Under the pieces are notes generated by a model that saw only the letters and a list, made by a program, of their open reading frames with translations, did no database searches and was not told where the DNA came from. Positions 34,201 through 44,500 of a DNA stretch of 64,000 nucleotides are shown piece by piece. Within the stretch, counting starts at the first letter, position 1. Each line of letters starts with the position of its first letter. The DNA lies in the NCBI RefSeq assembly GCF_001625305.1, contig NW_017802379.1:11272271-11336270 (forward strand), read 5' to 3'. This DNA comes from Branchiostoma belcheri (lineage: Eukaryota; Chordata; Leptocardii; Amphioxiformes; Branchiostomatidae). A program made the position numbers and the translations under genes.

Positions 34201-35882
34201 TAGTTCCGAATCGAGCACTCTGCCGCTACGTCGCACGACCCCACAACCTTCTGCTGACACCATGAATACCCAGTTTGATAATCGCAGGATAGGCTACATA
34301 ACAAAATGTAAACAGGAAATACTGATATGGGATTCAAAATAGGAATCGCTCAATTGTTCTTCGAATCATACATTTGTTGTCAGAATAAAATGCCCCCTTC
34401 CATGAGGCGTCGCCAAAATAAAACAAGCAAATAGGGTTGTTGTTTTTTTCTAGAGTAAATCATGCACGTAGCAAGCTGGGTTTTGATTAGTGGGGGTTCT
34501 TCTCAGTGCGAGGGACCAACGTGCGCCATAGGTGCGAGGTTCCTAGGGAAAAATGAACCTTCTTGAAATTGCATTTCCTGCGTTTTGAGAGGATTTCAAA
34601 GGAAAAAGTCAGAGATAACTTTTTATTCAATGACAAAGTGAGCAGTTTTTATACAATTCCAGCCCCGCTGGTGATACAAATCAGTCCAGCTAAAGAAAAA
34701 TCTTGGACCTTTAGATATAAAGTGGACCAAAAAGTGGACCTTTGAGCCTTGTGGGGGGGGGGAGGGGTGCGGTGACCTGTCAGATGACGTCAGAAAGTCA
34801 ACAATGTGGTTTACCTGGTAAACAATTGTTTACGAGTTAAAAGCAGACTGTTAGCAAACTACAACAAAATGGCGAACAGTGTCAACCCTAGGTAACTCTG
34901 GGACTGCCGTGCATAAAAACATGAGAACAGGACTTAATGTCCGAATGACCGACCCAAAGCATTGCGCTCGCCTATCTAAATTAGCCTCTATCAAGCTTCG
35001 AGACGCTACCAGACCATGACAGAAGTTGGTCATCTAGAGAACAGTTTACCGCCCCAGTACTCTTTTGCGGACCATCTCCCTTATCTCTATGTAGTTTCGC
35101 AAGTTTCTACTCTTTCCAGCAACTTTCCGAAGCCTCCGAGGCTATATCTAAATTACCGCTACGGGGGGAGTTGCAGAAATGTCTGTACACCGTTGGGTCA
35201 CCGAAGGGAACTGGCATGCAGGCTAGGCCTAGCCTCCAAAGCATGCCAAACTGGGGGCTTGGGGGGTCTTCAGAGTCTTTGGGAGCTTTTATGTGCTATT
35301 TTCTGATTGTATATAGACAACATAGCCGGTCTGGTTGAATTACCCTGTTTTTTTTTGTTGTTTTTTTTTTGGAACTGGGCTAATCAGAAAACGGCCGAAG
35401 ACCACCAACCCCCAGTTCTATAAGCCTTCTACCGAGGCTAACTTGAGAAAGAGAGAGAGAGGAAAGAAAGGCCTCCCGTGCAGGGTACGAAGGTTAGTAT
35501 CCTTTTATGGAGAGCGTAGGGTGGTGCCCATCTCCATTTCTGTAGCCCTTGGGCGACACACAGTTGTGCAGGGCACTACAGCAGGGGGCTAGTCCGCTGG
35601 TAGTGCTGTGTGTTTGAACTTCCCACACTCTTTCTCATATATGCTGAGTGCTAAGCAGAGAAAGAAGTTTGTACCATTTTTAAAGTCTTTGGTATGACCC
35701 GGCCGGGGTTTGAACTCACGACCTCCCGGTTATAAAGCGAGCACTCTACCAATTGAGCTATTGCATCTAGTAAGAACCCACCTGCAAATTACCGTCCAAA
35801 TCGCGGGTTTGAGGATGATCCCCAGAGCAGCGACCAGCATGTTGGGATCGTCCAGCAGAACATACTCCTCCAGGGCAGCCAT
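28237..35882 (-). CDS. PEMT: PEMT, phosphatidylethanolamine N-methyltransferase
   Basis: Integral ER/mitochondria-associated-membrane enzyme that converts phosphatidylethanolamine to phosphatidylcholine with three S-adenosylmethionine-dependent methylations. Exons: 35782-35882, 33200-33387, 28237-28535; 588 nt, 195 residues, close to human (199). The start MAALEEYVLLDDPNMLVAAL corresponds to the vertebrate N-terminus. Exon 2 carries VLAVTILLMGVVRDSLYMTA and the G-rich VVGYGIAGIGS preceding the cofactor region. Exon 3 has FMGDYFGIHLDERID, FPFSVLDNPMYWGTTLNFLG and the EEPFTADIY motif with the paired Glu of the SAM site. Four hydrophobic segments are visible. The whole C-terminal half is one exon here. 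The C-terminal end of that exon is tandemly repeated downstream. A family B SINE sits about 15 bp inside intron 1. Confidence 0.95.
28606..29350 (+). mobile_element. MITE-like element with GGGTTCACCAC ends, copy 1
   Basis: Ends ATGGGTTCACCACA (28655) and TGTGGTGAACCCATAAT (29331-29347) are inverted. The interior matches, in opposite orientation, 57350-58135 over most of its length, e.g. CCAATGCTGGAGCAGGAAAG and ACTTGAATACAGACATACTG. A GGA-rich run lies near 29262-29290. In PEMT intron 2. Confidence 0.75.
29555..29875 (-). mobile_element. LINE 3'-end fragment
   Basis: A 99-codon frame reads SLENEFHFVMECIKYDVLRN, then KLFTFLE and FEYIFTC, the C-terminal E(D/N)E.HF...C..Y...R..L pattern of non-LTR retrotransposons. 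No full-length element is present. In PEMT intron 2. Confidence 0.6.
29900..32960. other. Intron sequence without recognised gene
   Basis: PEMT intron 2. I see no conserved coding frame; short frames lack codon bias and splice context. AT-rich spacer dominates. A block at 32640-32830 (GGGATGGATTGGTTTCATAC..., GGCACTGCAGCGGAGCTTTT) resembles the CATGGAGGTA-type dispersed repeat at 12770. Confidence 0.6.
32985..33195 (+). mobile_element. 3' tail of a LINE related to 50935-51345
   Basis: GGGTAAATTCGTCTTCCATTGCC... and the end CTCGGGCATGTATTTGCAATAAACTTTCTA match the 3' region and tail at 51145-51340 (GGGACATTACGTCTTCCATGG; CCGGGCACGAATTTGCAATA). It stops about 5 bp before PEMT exon 2. Confidence 0.6.
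33418..33785 (+). mobile_element. TTAA-flanked MITE (TTAAAGGCATCCAATGC family)
   Basis: Left end TTAAAGGCATCCAATGCAGT and body GGGCTTGTAAACC...CAATATTCTAG match 48938-49172. The right end is diverged (CTGAAGTCGCATTTAACATA). TTAA targets are typical of piggyBac-type elements; assignment tentative. In PEMT intron 1. Confidence 0.6.
33990..34245 (-). mobile_element. tRNA-derived SINE, family A (short-tail subfamily)
   Basis: Minus strand starts GGGGTCGTGCGACGTAGCGG with a perfect B box GGTTCGAGTCC, then the shared body (GGGAAAGGC, CTCAAGTGAAAATGAGTATT) and a second 3' domain (GCGGCATAAAATAAGTTGAT, TTGAGTGTGCCGTCGCCATG) that differs from the 556-807 copy but matches 53918-54147. Confidence 0.8.
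35230..35440. mobile_element. Mutator-like MITE with TAGCCTCC ends
   Basis: Begins TAGCCTCCAAAGCATGCCAA and ends CTTCTACCGAGGCTA. Shares ends and inner blocks (TGTGCTATTTTCTGATTG; AACTGGGCTAATCAGAAAA) with 40883-41055. An internal T-rich run has expanded. No clean target duplication here. Confidence 0.65.
35503..35767 (-). mobile_element. tRNA-derived SINE, family B, best-preserved head
   Basis: Minus strand begins near TAGCTCAATTGGTAGAG (perfect A box) and has B box GTGAGTTCAAACCCC. The anticodon-arm region is not well paired and about 190 bp of tRNA-unrelated body follows, so I call a SINE and not a tRNA gene. Its head lies about 15 bp from the PEMT exon 1 donor. Confidence 0.75.
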
Positions 35883-36045
35883 TTTTTGTGGTTTTCTGAA
35901 CTTCGTACCCTGCACGTGGGATGTCTTCTGATCTTTGACCACATACCGTACAAACAAAGAAACCCTGATAAAAAGCCTAAAACACGTAAAGCCAAAGCCT
36001 GAACCACCGCTTCGACATTTTGACGTGTTTTAGGGGTTCGCCTCC

Positions 36046-36051
36046 TTTTTT

Positions 36052-36112
<61 letters not shown>
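36046..36112. repeat. (CTTT)n microsatellite
   Basis: About 16 uninterrupted CTTT units just upstream of PEMT exon 1. Lysine- or serine-phenylalanine-rich frames across it are artefacts. Confidence 0.95.
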
Positions 36113-36384
36113 AAGGTCACCCACAATGACAGCAGTAGCTTCGTCTCATGTTCCATATTCACTACGAAAATGATTAACATCTACTGTCAAGGAAATGGTT
36201 TATATTTGTGAAAAGGTGTGTTTTTTTTTCTGTTAGAAGGTACCTATGTAAAGAGGGGCCGGGAAACCCAGGTTTACTGTAAATAACCGCGGTGACCCCC
36301 AATTCAGACACCGTTCTGTTCGAATTACGTCATATCGAACATGGTTCGGGCTCTACAGCAGGTGGGAGATCCGGGCCTTAACGC

Positions 36385-36575
36385 TGGTTCTATCTATTTA
36401 TGGGTGGTACCAAAAAAGGACTCCTTACGTAGATTGCCTGTGGCTATTTCAAACGTTCTAAACATGAAATGATGACAAAAATGTGCTACGAAATGTCAGT
36501 AAATGTCAATATCAAACAGTTTTTATCATCCTTAATTATTTTTACCACCCTGAAATTACATTAGATGCCTTTAAG
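36385..36575 (-). mobile_element. TTAA-flanked MITE, fragment
   Basis: Right end CCCTGAAATTACATTAGATG followed by CCTTTAAG matches the family end at 49140-49172. The GGTACCAAAAAAGGACTCCTT block also occurs in related form at 10045, 26080 and 33600. Confidence 0.5.
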
Positions 36576-36629
36576 AAGCTTGAATTATGTGTGATATAAT
36601 GAGACTAGCTGACGCCCGAGGCCCTGTAA

Positions 36630-37700
36630 GTGTTGTGGTGAGATAATTACCTCCGTCTGAAGCTCTATTGTTCAGTACCTCACCACGCCCTGTACGGGCA
36701 CATGGTCATCATACCTGGCTCATTTCGGAAGTTCAGTGACCGAAGGCCGACCGAGGTTTACCTTTAAAACCCTCCCACAAATTTTAGAACCTCCCCCCAA
36801 ACCAATGTACTGACCAAGCCTCTTTTCTTCCTATTTTCCCCAGCACTGTTCCAAAAGTAAAATTTAATTGTCCCGAAGTTAGGATGAACTGCCACAACAT
36901 GTTTTCGGGAAGTGTTATATGACTTGAACTTGATGAAGTCAACTTTATTTTGCTTATGTTCACACTATGTTATGCCCTGTTGTAGTGAGAAAACTATCTC
37001 TGCCTGAATATCTATTGTTCAGTACCTCACCACACCCTGTACGGGCACAGGGTCATCATACCTGGCTCATTTCGGAAGTTCAGTGACCGCAGGCCGACCG
37101 AGGTTTACCTTTAAAACCCTCCCACAAATTTAGAACCTCCCCCCAAACCAATGTACTAACCAAGCCTTGAAATTAACTTTTCTTCCTATTGTCCCAGCAC
37201 TGTTCCAAAAGTAAAATTTAATTGTCCCGAAGTAAGGATGAACTGCAACAACTTGTTTTCGGGAAGTGTTATATGACTTGAACTTGATGAAGTCAACTTT
37301 ATTTTGCTTATGTTCACACTATGTTATGCCCTGTTGTAGTGAGAAAACTATCTCTGCCTGAATATCTATTGTTCAGTACCTCACCACACCCTGTACGGGC
37401 ACAGGGTCATCATACCTGGCTCATTTCGGAAGTTCAGTGACCGAAGGCCGACCGAGGTTTACCTTTAAGCCCCTACCACACATTTAGAACCGCCCTCCCC
37501 CTTCCCCCCAACTAATGTACTAACCAAGCCTTGAAATTAACTTGTCCCAGCACTGTCCCAAAAGTAAATATAAATTGTCCTGAACTGAGGATGAACTGCT
37601 ACAACTTGTTTTTTTGGAAGTGTTGTATGGTTTAAACTTATTTTGCTTATGTTCACTCGCAAGTTCAATGACCGAAGGCCGCGACCGACGTTAACCTTTA
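36630..37700. repeat. Three-copy tandem repeat of about 350 bp plus a decayed fourth
   Basis: Marker TTCAGTACCTCACCAC occurs at about 36672, 37019 and 37373 (periods 347 and 354). Each unit has GCCCTGTACGGGCAC or similar, CCGACCGAGGTTTACCTTTA and a C-rich CCTCCCCCC stretch. A partial fourth unit (GACCGAAGGCCG...) ends near 37700. No coding frame is conserved between units. Between PEMT and the receptor gene. Confidence 0.85.
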
Positions 37701-37744
37701 TTCCCCCGTCACACAGAACATTTCCCCGACCAACAACCAACCGG

Positions 37745-38035
37745 TGCCAACTTGGTAGGCTCTATCTTTGATGTACATAACATGTCTGAGCAATTCTTAT
37801 GTAACATTTTACTTAGAGGATCACCCGATTTACACCCAGATACAAACTGTAACATTTTGACAATCACCCAAACTTATGTTATTGATACTAAACGGTTTGT
37901 ATTAGATAAACTCCTACATAGCCTTCAAAAAATATTCTTCCTTACCATTTATTGATCCATTTCCCGTTCCACCTATTTGCTGTACTCTGTTGTTTTTGTC
38001 ACTTCACTGTATATATTTGTATGTTTTGTGGTGAG
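37745..38035 (+). mobile_element. LINE 3'-end fragment
   Basis: Frame 37752-37955 reads FLCNILLRGSPDLHPDTNCN, then ITQTYVIDTKRF, which resembles the conserved C-terminal ILLxGxPDL...N..IF..VQ.YI..T.RF pattern of a non-LTR group. Only the end is present. Confidence 0.55.
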
Positions 38036-38039
38036 GTTA

Positions 38040-40860
38040 AAATTAGCTATAGCTAGAGTACCTCACCACCATGTCCTGTATTATCCATGTCGATTTGCAA
38101 AAAAATAAAAAAATAAAAACCGGTACCAAGGTCGCTAGAATTTTTGGAGCAGTCTGACCAGACGTAGGAAACGTGTACCTTTCTATATACAAATCGAGTC
38201 GAATTCGCTGATCTACTGCCGAACACCAAACAACCACCAGTCAACCATGGCCGAACCTCCAGTCCACATACAACCGACAGTTGTAAATATTTGTAAACAC
38301 CCAAACGCCGGCCGAAAACCAGCCAACAAAAGCCGACAGCCGACCAGTCAAATTGCTTCCGAAGTACTCCTAGCTTGGTGGTGGTGGTGGTGGGGTATGT
38401 TAGCTGGTGATCTGGAGGCCAAGTTCAGCTATGTGTAACAGAAGTTTTGAATGAACATGATGGTTGTTAGAGTTTTGGAAGTTCATCGACCGCTAGCACT
38501 TGACCGAGGTTTACCTTCATATAAACAAGCCTAGGTGCCAGTCTCCGTAGTTTTTCTCGGCTCCCTAACGTTTCGTAGTATTTATATGTAGAATCTTAAC
38601 ATTCCTGGCAAGTAACTTAGTATACATCTGTTTAGTAGCCATAGAACATGTTTAGTATAATTAGGTACAACTGCTCACTGTACCCTTCATGTATAGTTTA
38701 GTGTAATGTAGAATGTACATGTAGAGTCAAAATATTCTCTAGCAAGTAGTTCTTTATAATACTCTGTCAGATACAATGTCCGTTGACCATATATATAGCA
38801 TTATGTTAGACACATACCAACTAGTAATCTTATTATTTGCCATACATTGTACCCGTGACAATCGTTGTGCAATAAACTTTGACTTGACTTGTCACTGGGC
38901 ACGATATCAGGGAGCGGGCGAAAACTACTGAGGATGGCACCCAGGCTATCATATAATATAGCTTGTCGTAGAGGACATATTTTGCTCATTGATTGTGTTA
39001 TTTTCATTGCTGTACAGATCAGTGACTGTGTGTGTATTCTGTAAACCCTACCATAGTTTCAGGCATGCCATTTGGTACCCGCAAACTTCTCTTCTTTACT
39101 TGTTTCAGAAACAAAGATTTCTTGAGCTTCAAGATGTATGACCACGATAAACAAACGATGGATAGAACTGCGGAGGGAATGACTAACGTTTCTTTGAGCA
39201 AACAGCCCTTTAAAAATGTGTTACCCTGCCCACTATTTGATACAAATATGAAGTACATTGTGAGATGAAGACCTTTCATTATCTGTGTTTTAATATGTAA
39301 ATACAAGAATGTTTTAGATAGTAATAGGCAAATAATAAATATCTCTCTGTATATGAATACAACATTAGTATTATATATCCTTATATAAAACGGTGTCTAT
39401 TAGGTGGCTGAAAGTTATTACAAATAATAAAGATCCCAGTTAACCTAAAAATTTATATAAAATGATTATATGAAGTCATAAACAGAGTCTGGTATTACCA
39501 GATATTGAAATATCTGCACCACACAATGCTAAATACATCAAATAAGCATTATTTAATATACAATTTTGATCAATATCTCATTTACAGTAAGTTGAAGACA
39601 GATTTTCAGTCAATACTACAACGAAATGCACATTTGTTTGTAAACGATATTTTACATATAATCTATATACATTTAAAAGTAGTAACTTAGCACACCTTTA
39701 TACGGGATAAACAATATCCGTCAGTCATGTCATTATCATATGATATTAAACAGAATATCAGAATGTTGTTCGAAAAGGCTTTGCTTTGACGTGAAGATCA
39801 TTATATAATTACTGAAATCATTGCATAACAAATGCAATTGTCCAAATGCTCAAAAGATGTAAAAGTCGCATTTCACTCTCAATCTATCAATGCTAAACCT
39901 GTATAGAATTTTTATACAATAAATATCTTCTTTACAACAACAACCAAAAAAATGCGTATTTCCAACCTCAGTTTCTTTAAACAATTATAGTAACCCATGT
40001 ATGGCAGTGTTGCGAAGTATAACCAAAAGATAAATACTCCATACGTACTTATAGTTAGTACCCTCAAGATTAGAAATATTTGATATTTATATGCTGCTAT
40101 AATAAACAATATCAATATGATAATGTAAGTGTACAACCATAGTCAATATGCATAATCATAACCATAACCAAGATCTAACTGTTTAAGGTAAAACTTTACA
40201 ATCGCTCTGCCTTTCTTTTTCTTTTCAATCGAACGTCCTATTTGAAACATTTGGTCCAGTTATGCCTAATCCATAATTATTAATTATTAATAATTGTTTT
40301 CATGTACACATTAGAAACTGCTCAATACAATCTCTTTGATAGTAAGGTCAATTCGCTTTGAATTCGAGTTGAGATGGCATCTGATTCAGAAGAAAACATT
40401 CCAATGTGATATATAGTAACGTTATCTTGTAAAGAGATAATCCATTCTTGTCAAAGCCCTTATATCCACATGCATTTGTAGACAAAGGTTATACATCCGG
40501 GGTAGGGGAATACACAAGGAAATTGTTACAATCAACAGGATAGATAAAAAACGTCAGGATAGATAAAAAAGTTTTTTAATAGTTAACTCCCTAAGAGCCA
40601 TTAAACTCTCACTGTCACTGACGAAAGGTAGTAGATGCTATCAAGGACATTATACCGTGTAATGTCCTTGATTCTGTCTAAAACGTTTGACTGTTTTCAA
40701 AATCTATCAAATTTTTACTTTGAGTAACAATTCCCTTGCGTAGCCTCAAGTATTGTACAGTTGCGTTACTCTCCGAGCAGAGGCTTACTTTTTGGCTTAT
40801 CTTACGGCGTGAAAAAAAAAACAATGGAAAAAAGAAATCCCAAAAAATGTACCTAAAAAC
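38040..40860. other. Intergenic sequence without recognised gene
   Basis: Between PEMT and the receptor gene. AT-rich; short frames lack homology. CATACATTGTACCCGTGACAATC followed by GTGCAATAAACTTTG at 38843-38882 looks like another LINE 3' tail, related to 44522-44573 and 49795-49845. Confidence 0.55.
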
Positions 40861-40882
40861 ACGTCAAAACAAGCCAAAATTC

Positions 40883-41055
40883 TAGCCTCCATAGCATGCC
40901 AAAAACTGGGGGTTTTGAGGGTCTTCAGGAGCTTTAATGTGCTATTTTCTGATTGCATATAGACAACATAGCCAGCCTGGTTGAATTGAACTGGGCTAAT
41001 CAGAAAATAGCCGAAGACCCCAGACTCCCATATCTAAAAGCCTGCTACGGAGGCT
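40883..41055. mobile_element. Mutator-like MITE with TAGCCTCC ends
   Basis: TAGCCTCCATAGCATGCC at the left, GCTACGGAGGCTA at the right. Flanking 9-mers CCAAAATTC and CCAAAACCC agree at seven of nine positions, compatible with a 9-bp target duplication. Same family as 35230-35440. Confidence 0.7.
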
Positions 41056-41218
41056 ACCAAAACCCAAAGTTCGGTTGGCGTAAAAAAGATACCAGTGCAG
41101 AAAAAAAGACCTGATAAATAAACATAAAAACACGCCAAAAATAAGCCAAAACCCAAATATCTGCTTTGAGAGCAAGGTTGTGTCTGTTTCTAGATTTAGA
41201 CTTGATTATCTATCACTT

Positions 41219-41578
41219 TTATTTAGTACGTATTTCTATTCTATATAGGGTTTGAATGGAATTCTTATACACATTTAAGAAAAAAAATGAGATAAGGACA
41301 TGTTATCTCATTTATTTTCCATATATTGTTTGAATGAATTCTTAAATGGAAAATAAATGAGGTCATGTTACATCATTTTTTTCATATAAGGGTTGCATGT
41401 ATGCTTATATGGAAAAATGAGATAATGTAAGGACATGTTATCGCATTCTTTTTTTGCAAATAATGTTTACATGGAATTCTTATATGGAAAAAAAGGGATA
41501 ACGATTAGAGAAAGAGTTATCACGACTTTTTCAATTATCACGCGTTTTCCAGTGAAAGTAAAATACGTACTAAATAAA
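41219..41578. mobile_element. Foldback element of nested palindromes in the receptor 3' flank
   Basis: Outer ends TTATTTAGTACGTATTT and AAATACGTACTAAATAA are perfect inverted copies. Inside, GAATTCTTATATGGAAAAAATG and GACATGTTATCTCATTTTTT-type blocks alternate and invert several times. It lies 20 bp beyond the receptor stop codon. On the minus strand its far end supplies an AATAAA (about 41218-41223). Confidence 0.75.
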
Positions 41579-41598
41579 TGAGATAAAAAGCCATGTTT

Positions 41599-44500
41599 CT
41601 AGATCTGCCTGAACACCGCTGCGTTCACAACGATCATGACCACAGTAAAAATGGCGAAGAAGATCCTGTCAATACGAGAGGCCACCTCCCTCCACGCGTA
41701 CATGGCCTCATCGTGCCTCTTCTTCTCTTCCCTGCTGATTCTGGCGGCTTTCAGGTTGTTGACGATGATGTCCATCTTGGCCCGAAGAACGGGGTCCACG
41801 GCGCTGTTGTTGCTGAGGGGCTTTTTCAGGGATGTAGACTCGATAGCAGACGTGCTGTAGGGCCGGGTCAGCCTGCCTTTGCGGCCGGACAGAACCGTGT
41901 CCCCGATCATGTCCGTCATGGTACAGGAGTTCAGGATCACACCAGAAGCGTCAGTAGGGAAGCTGTGGAATAAAAATGACATAAAACCAATGAATGAATG
42001 AATGAATGAAGACCTTTATTATACACACATACACACTGGGTTAAGGTTTCTTCTTGTTTCTTAGTTAAAAACGTAGGAACAGTTATGTTTCAATTTAGAA
42101 GGTCTAAGCTCATTAGAAATATGAATTTATCTGTACAGCTTAGATGTCACACTTTGTCCTTTTCATTGTTTTGCTCAGTTTCGTCTTCCTCTTCTCCAAG
42201 CAGTAACCTCTAAGACCTGAGCCAATGTTGTGTCTGTTGGGTTACATCATGTTGCAATTTTATAGTAGGAGGGATTTAGACTCCTGTCACCGTATGTATG
42301 AATGTGTTTGAGTAAGAATTAACAGAGCAGACCCTATGCAAAAAGTAAACATTATGCATTTGCCTTGCAAATGTTACCTTTGTACTGTTTCTTTTTAATT
42401 TTGATATCTACTATTTAATTTTGATATTTGAAAAAAAGAGGGGTCGTGTGGCGCGATGGCAGCGTTCGCGACTCGGAATCAAGAGGTCCCGGGTTCGAGT
42501 CCTGACACTTTACACGACTTTCCTCACTAGACTCAAGTGAAAATGAGTATTGCCTGTCCAGTATTCGTTTCTATGTGCGGGACACAACACCAGCAACAGC
42601 TGCCTCTGTTCTGCGTGTATTGCACTGTTGCAATTTTAATAAATCAAATAAAAAAAAGAGAGACTAACCTGATGGTACGGCGACGGAAACATCTCCAGAA
42701 GAACCAGTCTGCCCATGCGGCCGGCGTGTCGATGCGGAGCAGCCTCTTCAGCCAGGCCGGGGGAGGCTGCGCGCGGAAGCTGCCGAAGTGGAGACACAGG
42801 ATCACCACGTTCATGGCGATCGCCAAGGCGTTCACGAACAAAACTGCGCCGAAGTACTTTCCTGAGGAAACACACAAACGTACAAATGATACATGTCATG
42901 TCTGAAAAGTACAAATCATATGTGTATATGTAGAAGTTGTGTTTTTTGGAAATATCCACATTCAGACTACTTGTAAAAAAGATGCCTGCCATGTTGATAT
43001 CTTAATAGAAAATAGGATTGAACTGAAAATGCTTTTCAACAGATCAATGAAGGCCAAGTTGGGAATAACTTTGTTGGGTGAGGACGATGTATGACTCAAC
43101 TAATTTGGCACGGTGGTGACATCAATTGTACTAATAGTAATAAGACTGCACTTAGATGCAAAGTTGTAATGTGTTTTTCTAACGGAAGAAACGTAATGAT
43201 TTATTATATGTTACGAGTGGTAAAAATTGTCACTTCTTGTATTCTTTTGGTCAGTCTTTCCAAACTGACATCTGCTCGGTTTCCATTTATATGGTAATAT
43301 ATCTGACACCCAACTTTGGCCGTGTTTAAACGGAATCACCCATGCAAGGCGGTTTACATGTGGTTTACCCCGAAGCCGGTTTCAAGTGGCTCCATGTGAA
43401 CGCTCCGAAATCACAAGAGCCTCGATCCCAAGCCACTTCTACAGGTGGTTTCGAATCGGTTTTCCCGCATCGCGATTTGCGTCTGAACGCAATGTGATTT
43501 CAATGTAACTTCGCCTGGTCATGGATTACGGGGTGATATTTCTTTATTTATATGCAATGCCAACTTTTACGTGGCAGCATTTTAAAGAGCAGTAATGGTC
43601 AAATAATGTGTCCGTTCTGGGACGAGCTTCACCGCCTCTGGCGGGACCACGTCGGCATTCGGCCGAGATACGCTGGGAGGGGGGGCTTCAGCAAGCAGGT
43701 CGTTGACCTCTGACATTAATAACACGCCGCCTTGCGTGTTATCATCAAACAGCAATAAATGTAGCTCAAACGGATTGTGATCGGACACGGTTTGTGGCAC
43801 GTGGACCAGATGTGAGGAATGTGAGTTACCCGAATCGCGGTTTGGGTGATTCCGTTTAAACACGGCCTAACTACGCAATGTAATACTCATGGGTATATTT
43901 CAGATAGCCTGTTTGTGTGGTTATGAAAATGAAAAGAAGATAATTGGGAAAATTTTACATTTGTTGAACACATTATTACGATGTAAATATTAATATTCGT
44001 ACCAAATGTCAATTTGTAAATAGCCTTATCTATTGATGTGAAAAGTATGCAATTCAGCCACTTTACCTGGCTGCGATGAGCTTTCTAAGGATCATGTTGT
44101 TCAAATAAACCATTCATTCATTCATTCAGCTTTAGTCTTACCAATAATAGGCACGTAGGATGATGTCTTGGGCAGCTGACCGGCCACCACCTCCATGTTG
44201 ACCGTGTTAGCCAGCAGAGCGGTCAGAACCATCGTCATTCTCTCCCCGGACTCAGGCGGTGTCAGGAAACCCAGCAAACTGCAAAGTTACAACATAACAG
44301 ATTTATACAAATATATGAAAAGCATCGGTAAATAAAGTCATCAGGATGGTAAATGGCTGAATATCAAAGTTGTTTATTTTCTATCCACAACCACTTTTAC
44401 ACAAGAACCAACGTTTCTATGTCATCTTCATCAGGGCAATTCTGGCTGGCACTACACTGTTTCTGTTATCGACGATATTTCGTAGTTATAATTGTAGGAT

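Noticed and set aside
35693-35767. Possible tRNA gene on the minus strand
   Set aside because: A and B boxes are good, but the anticodon stem does not pair, no acceptor stem forms, and a SINE body shared with 20245 and 45835 follows.
41593-41973. 126-codon plus-strand frame
   Set aside because: Antisense shadow of the last receptor exon.
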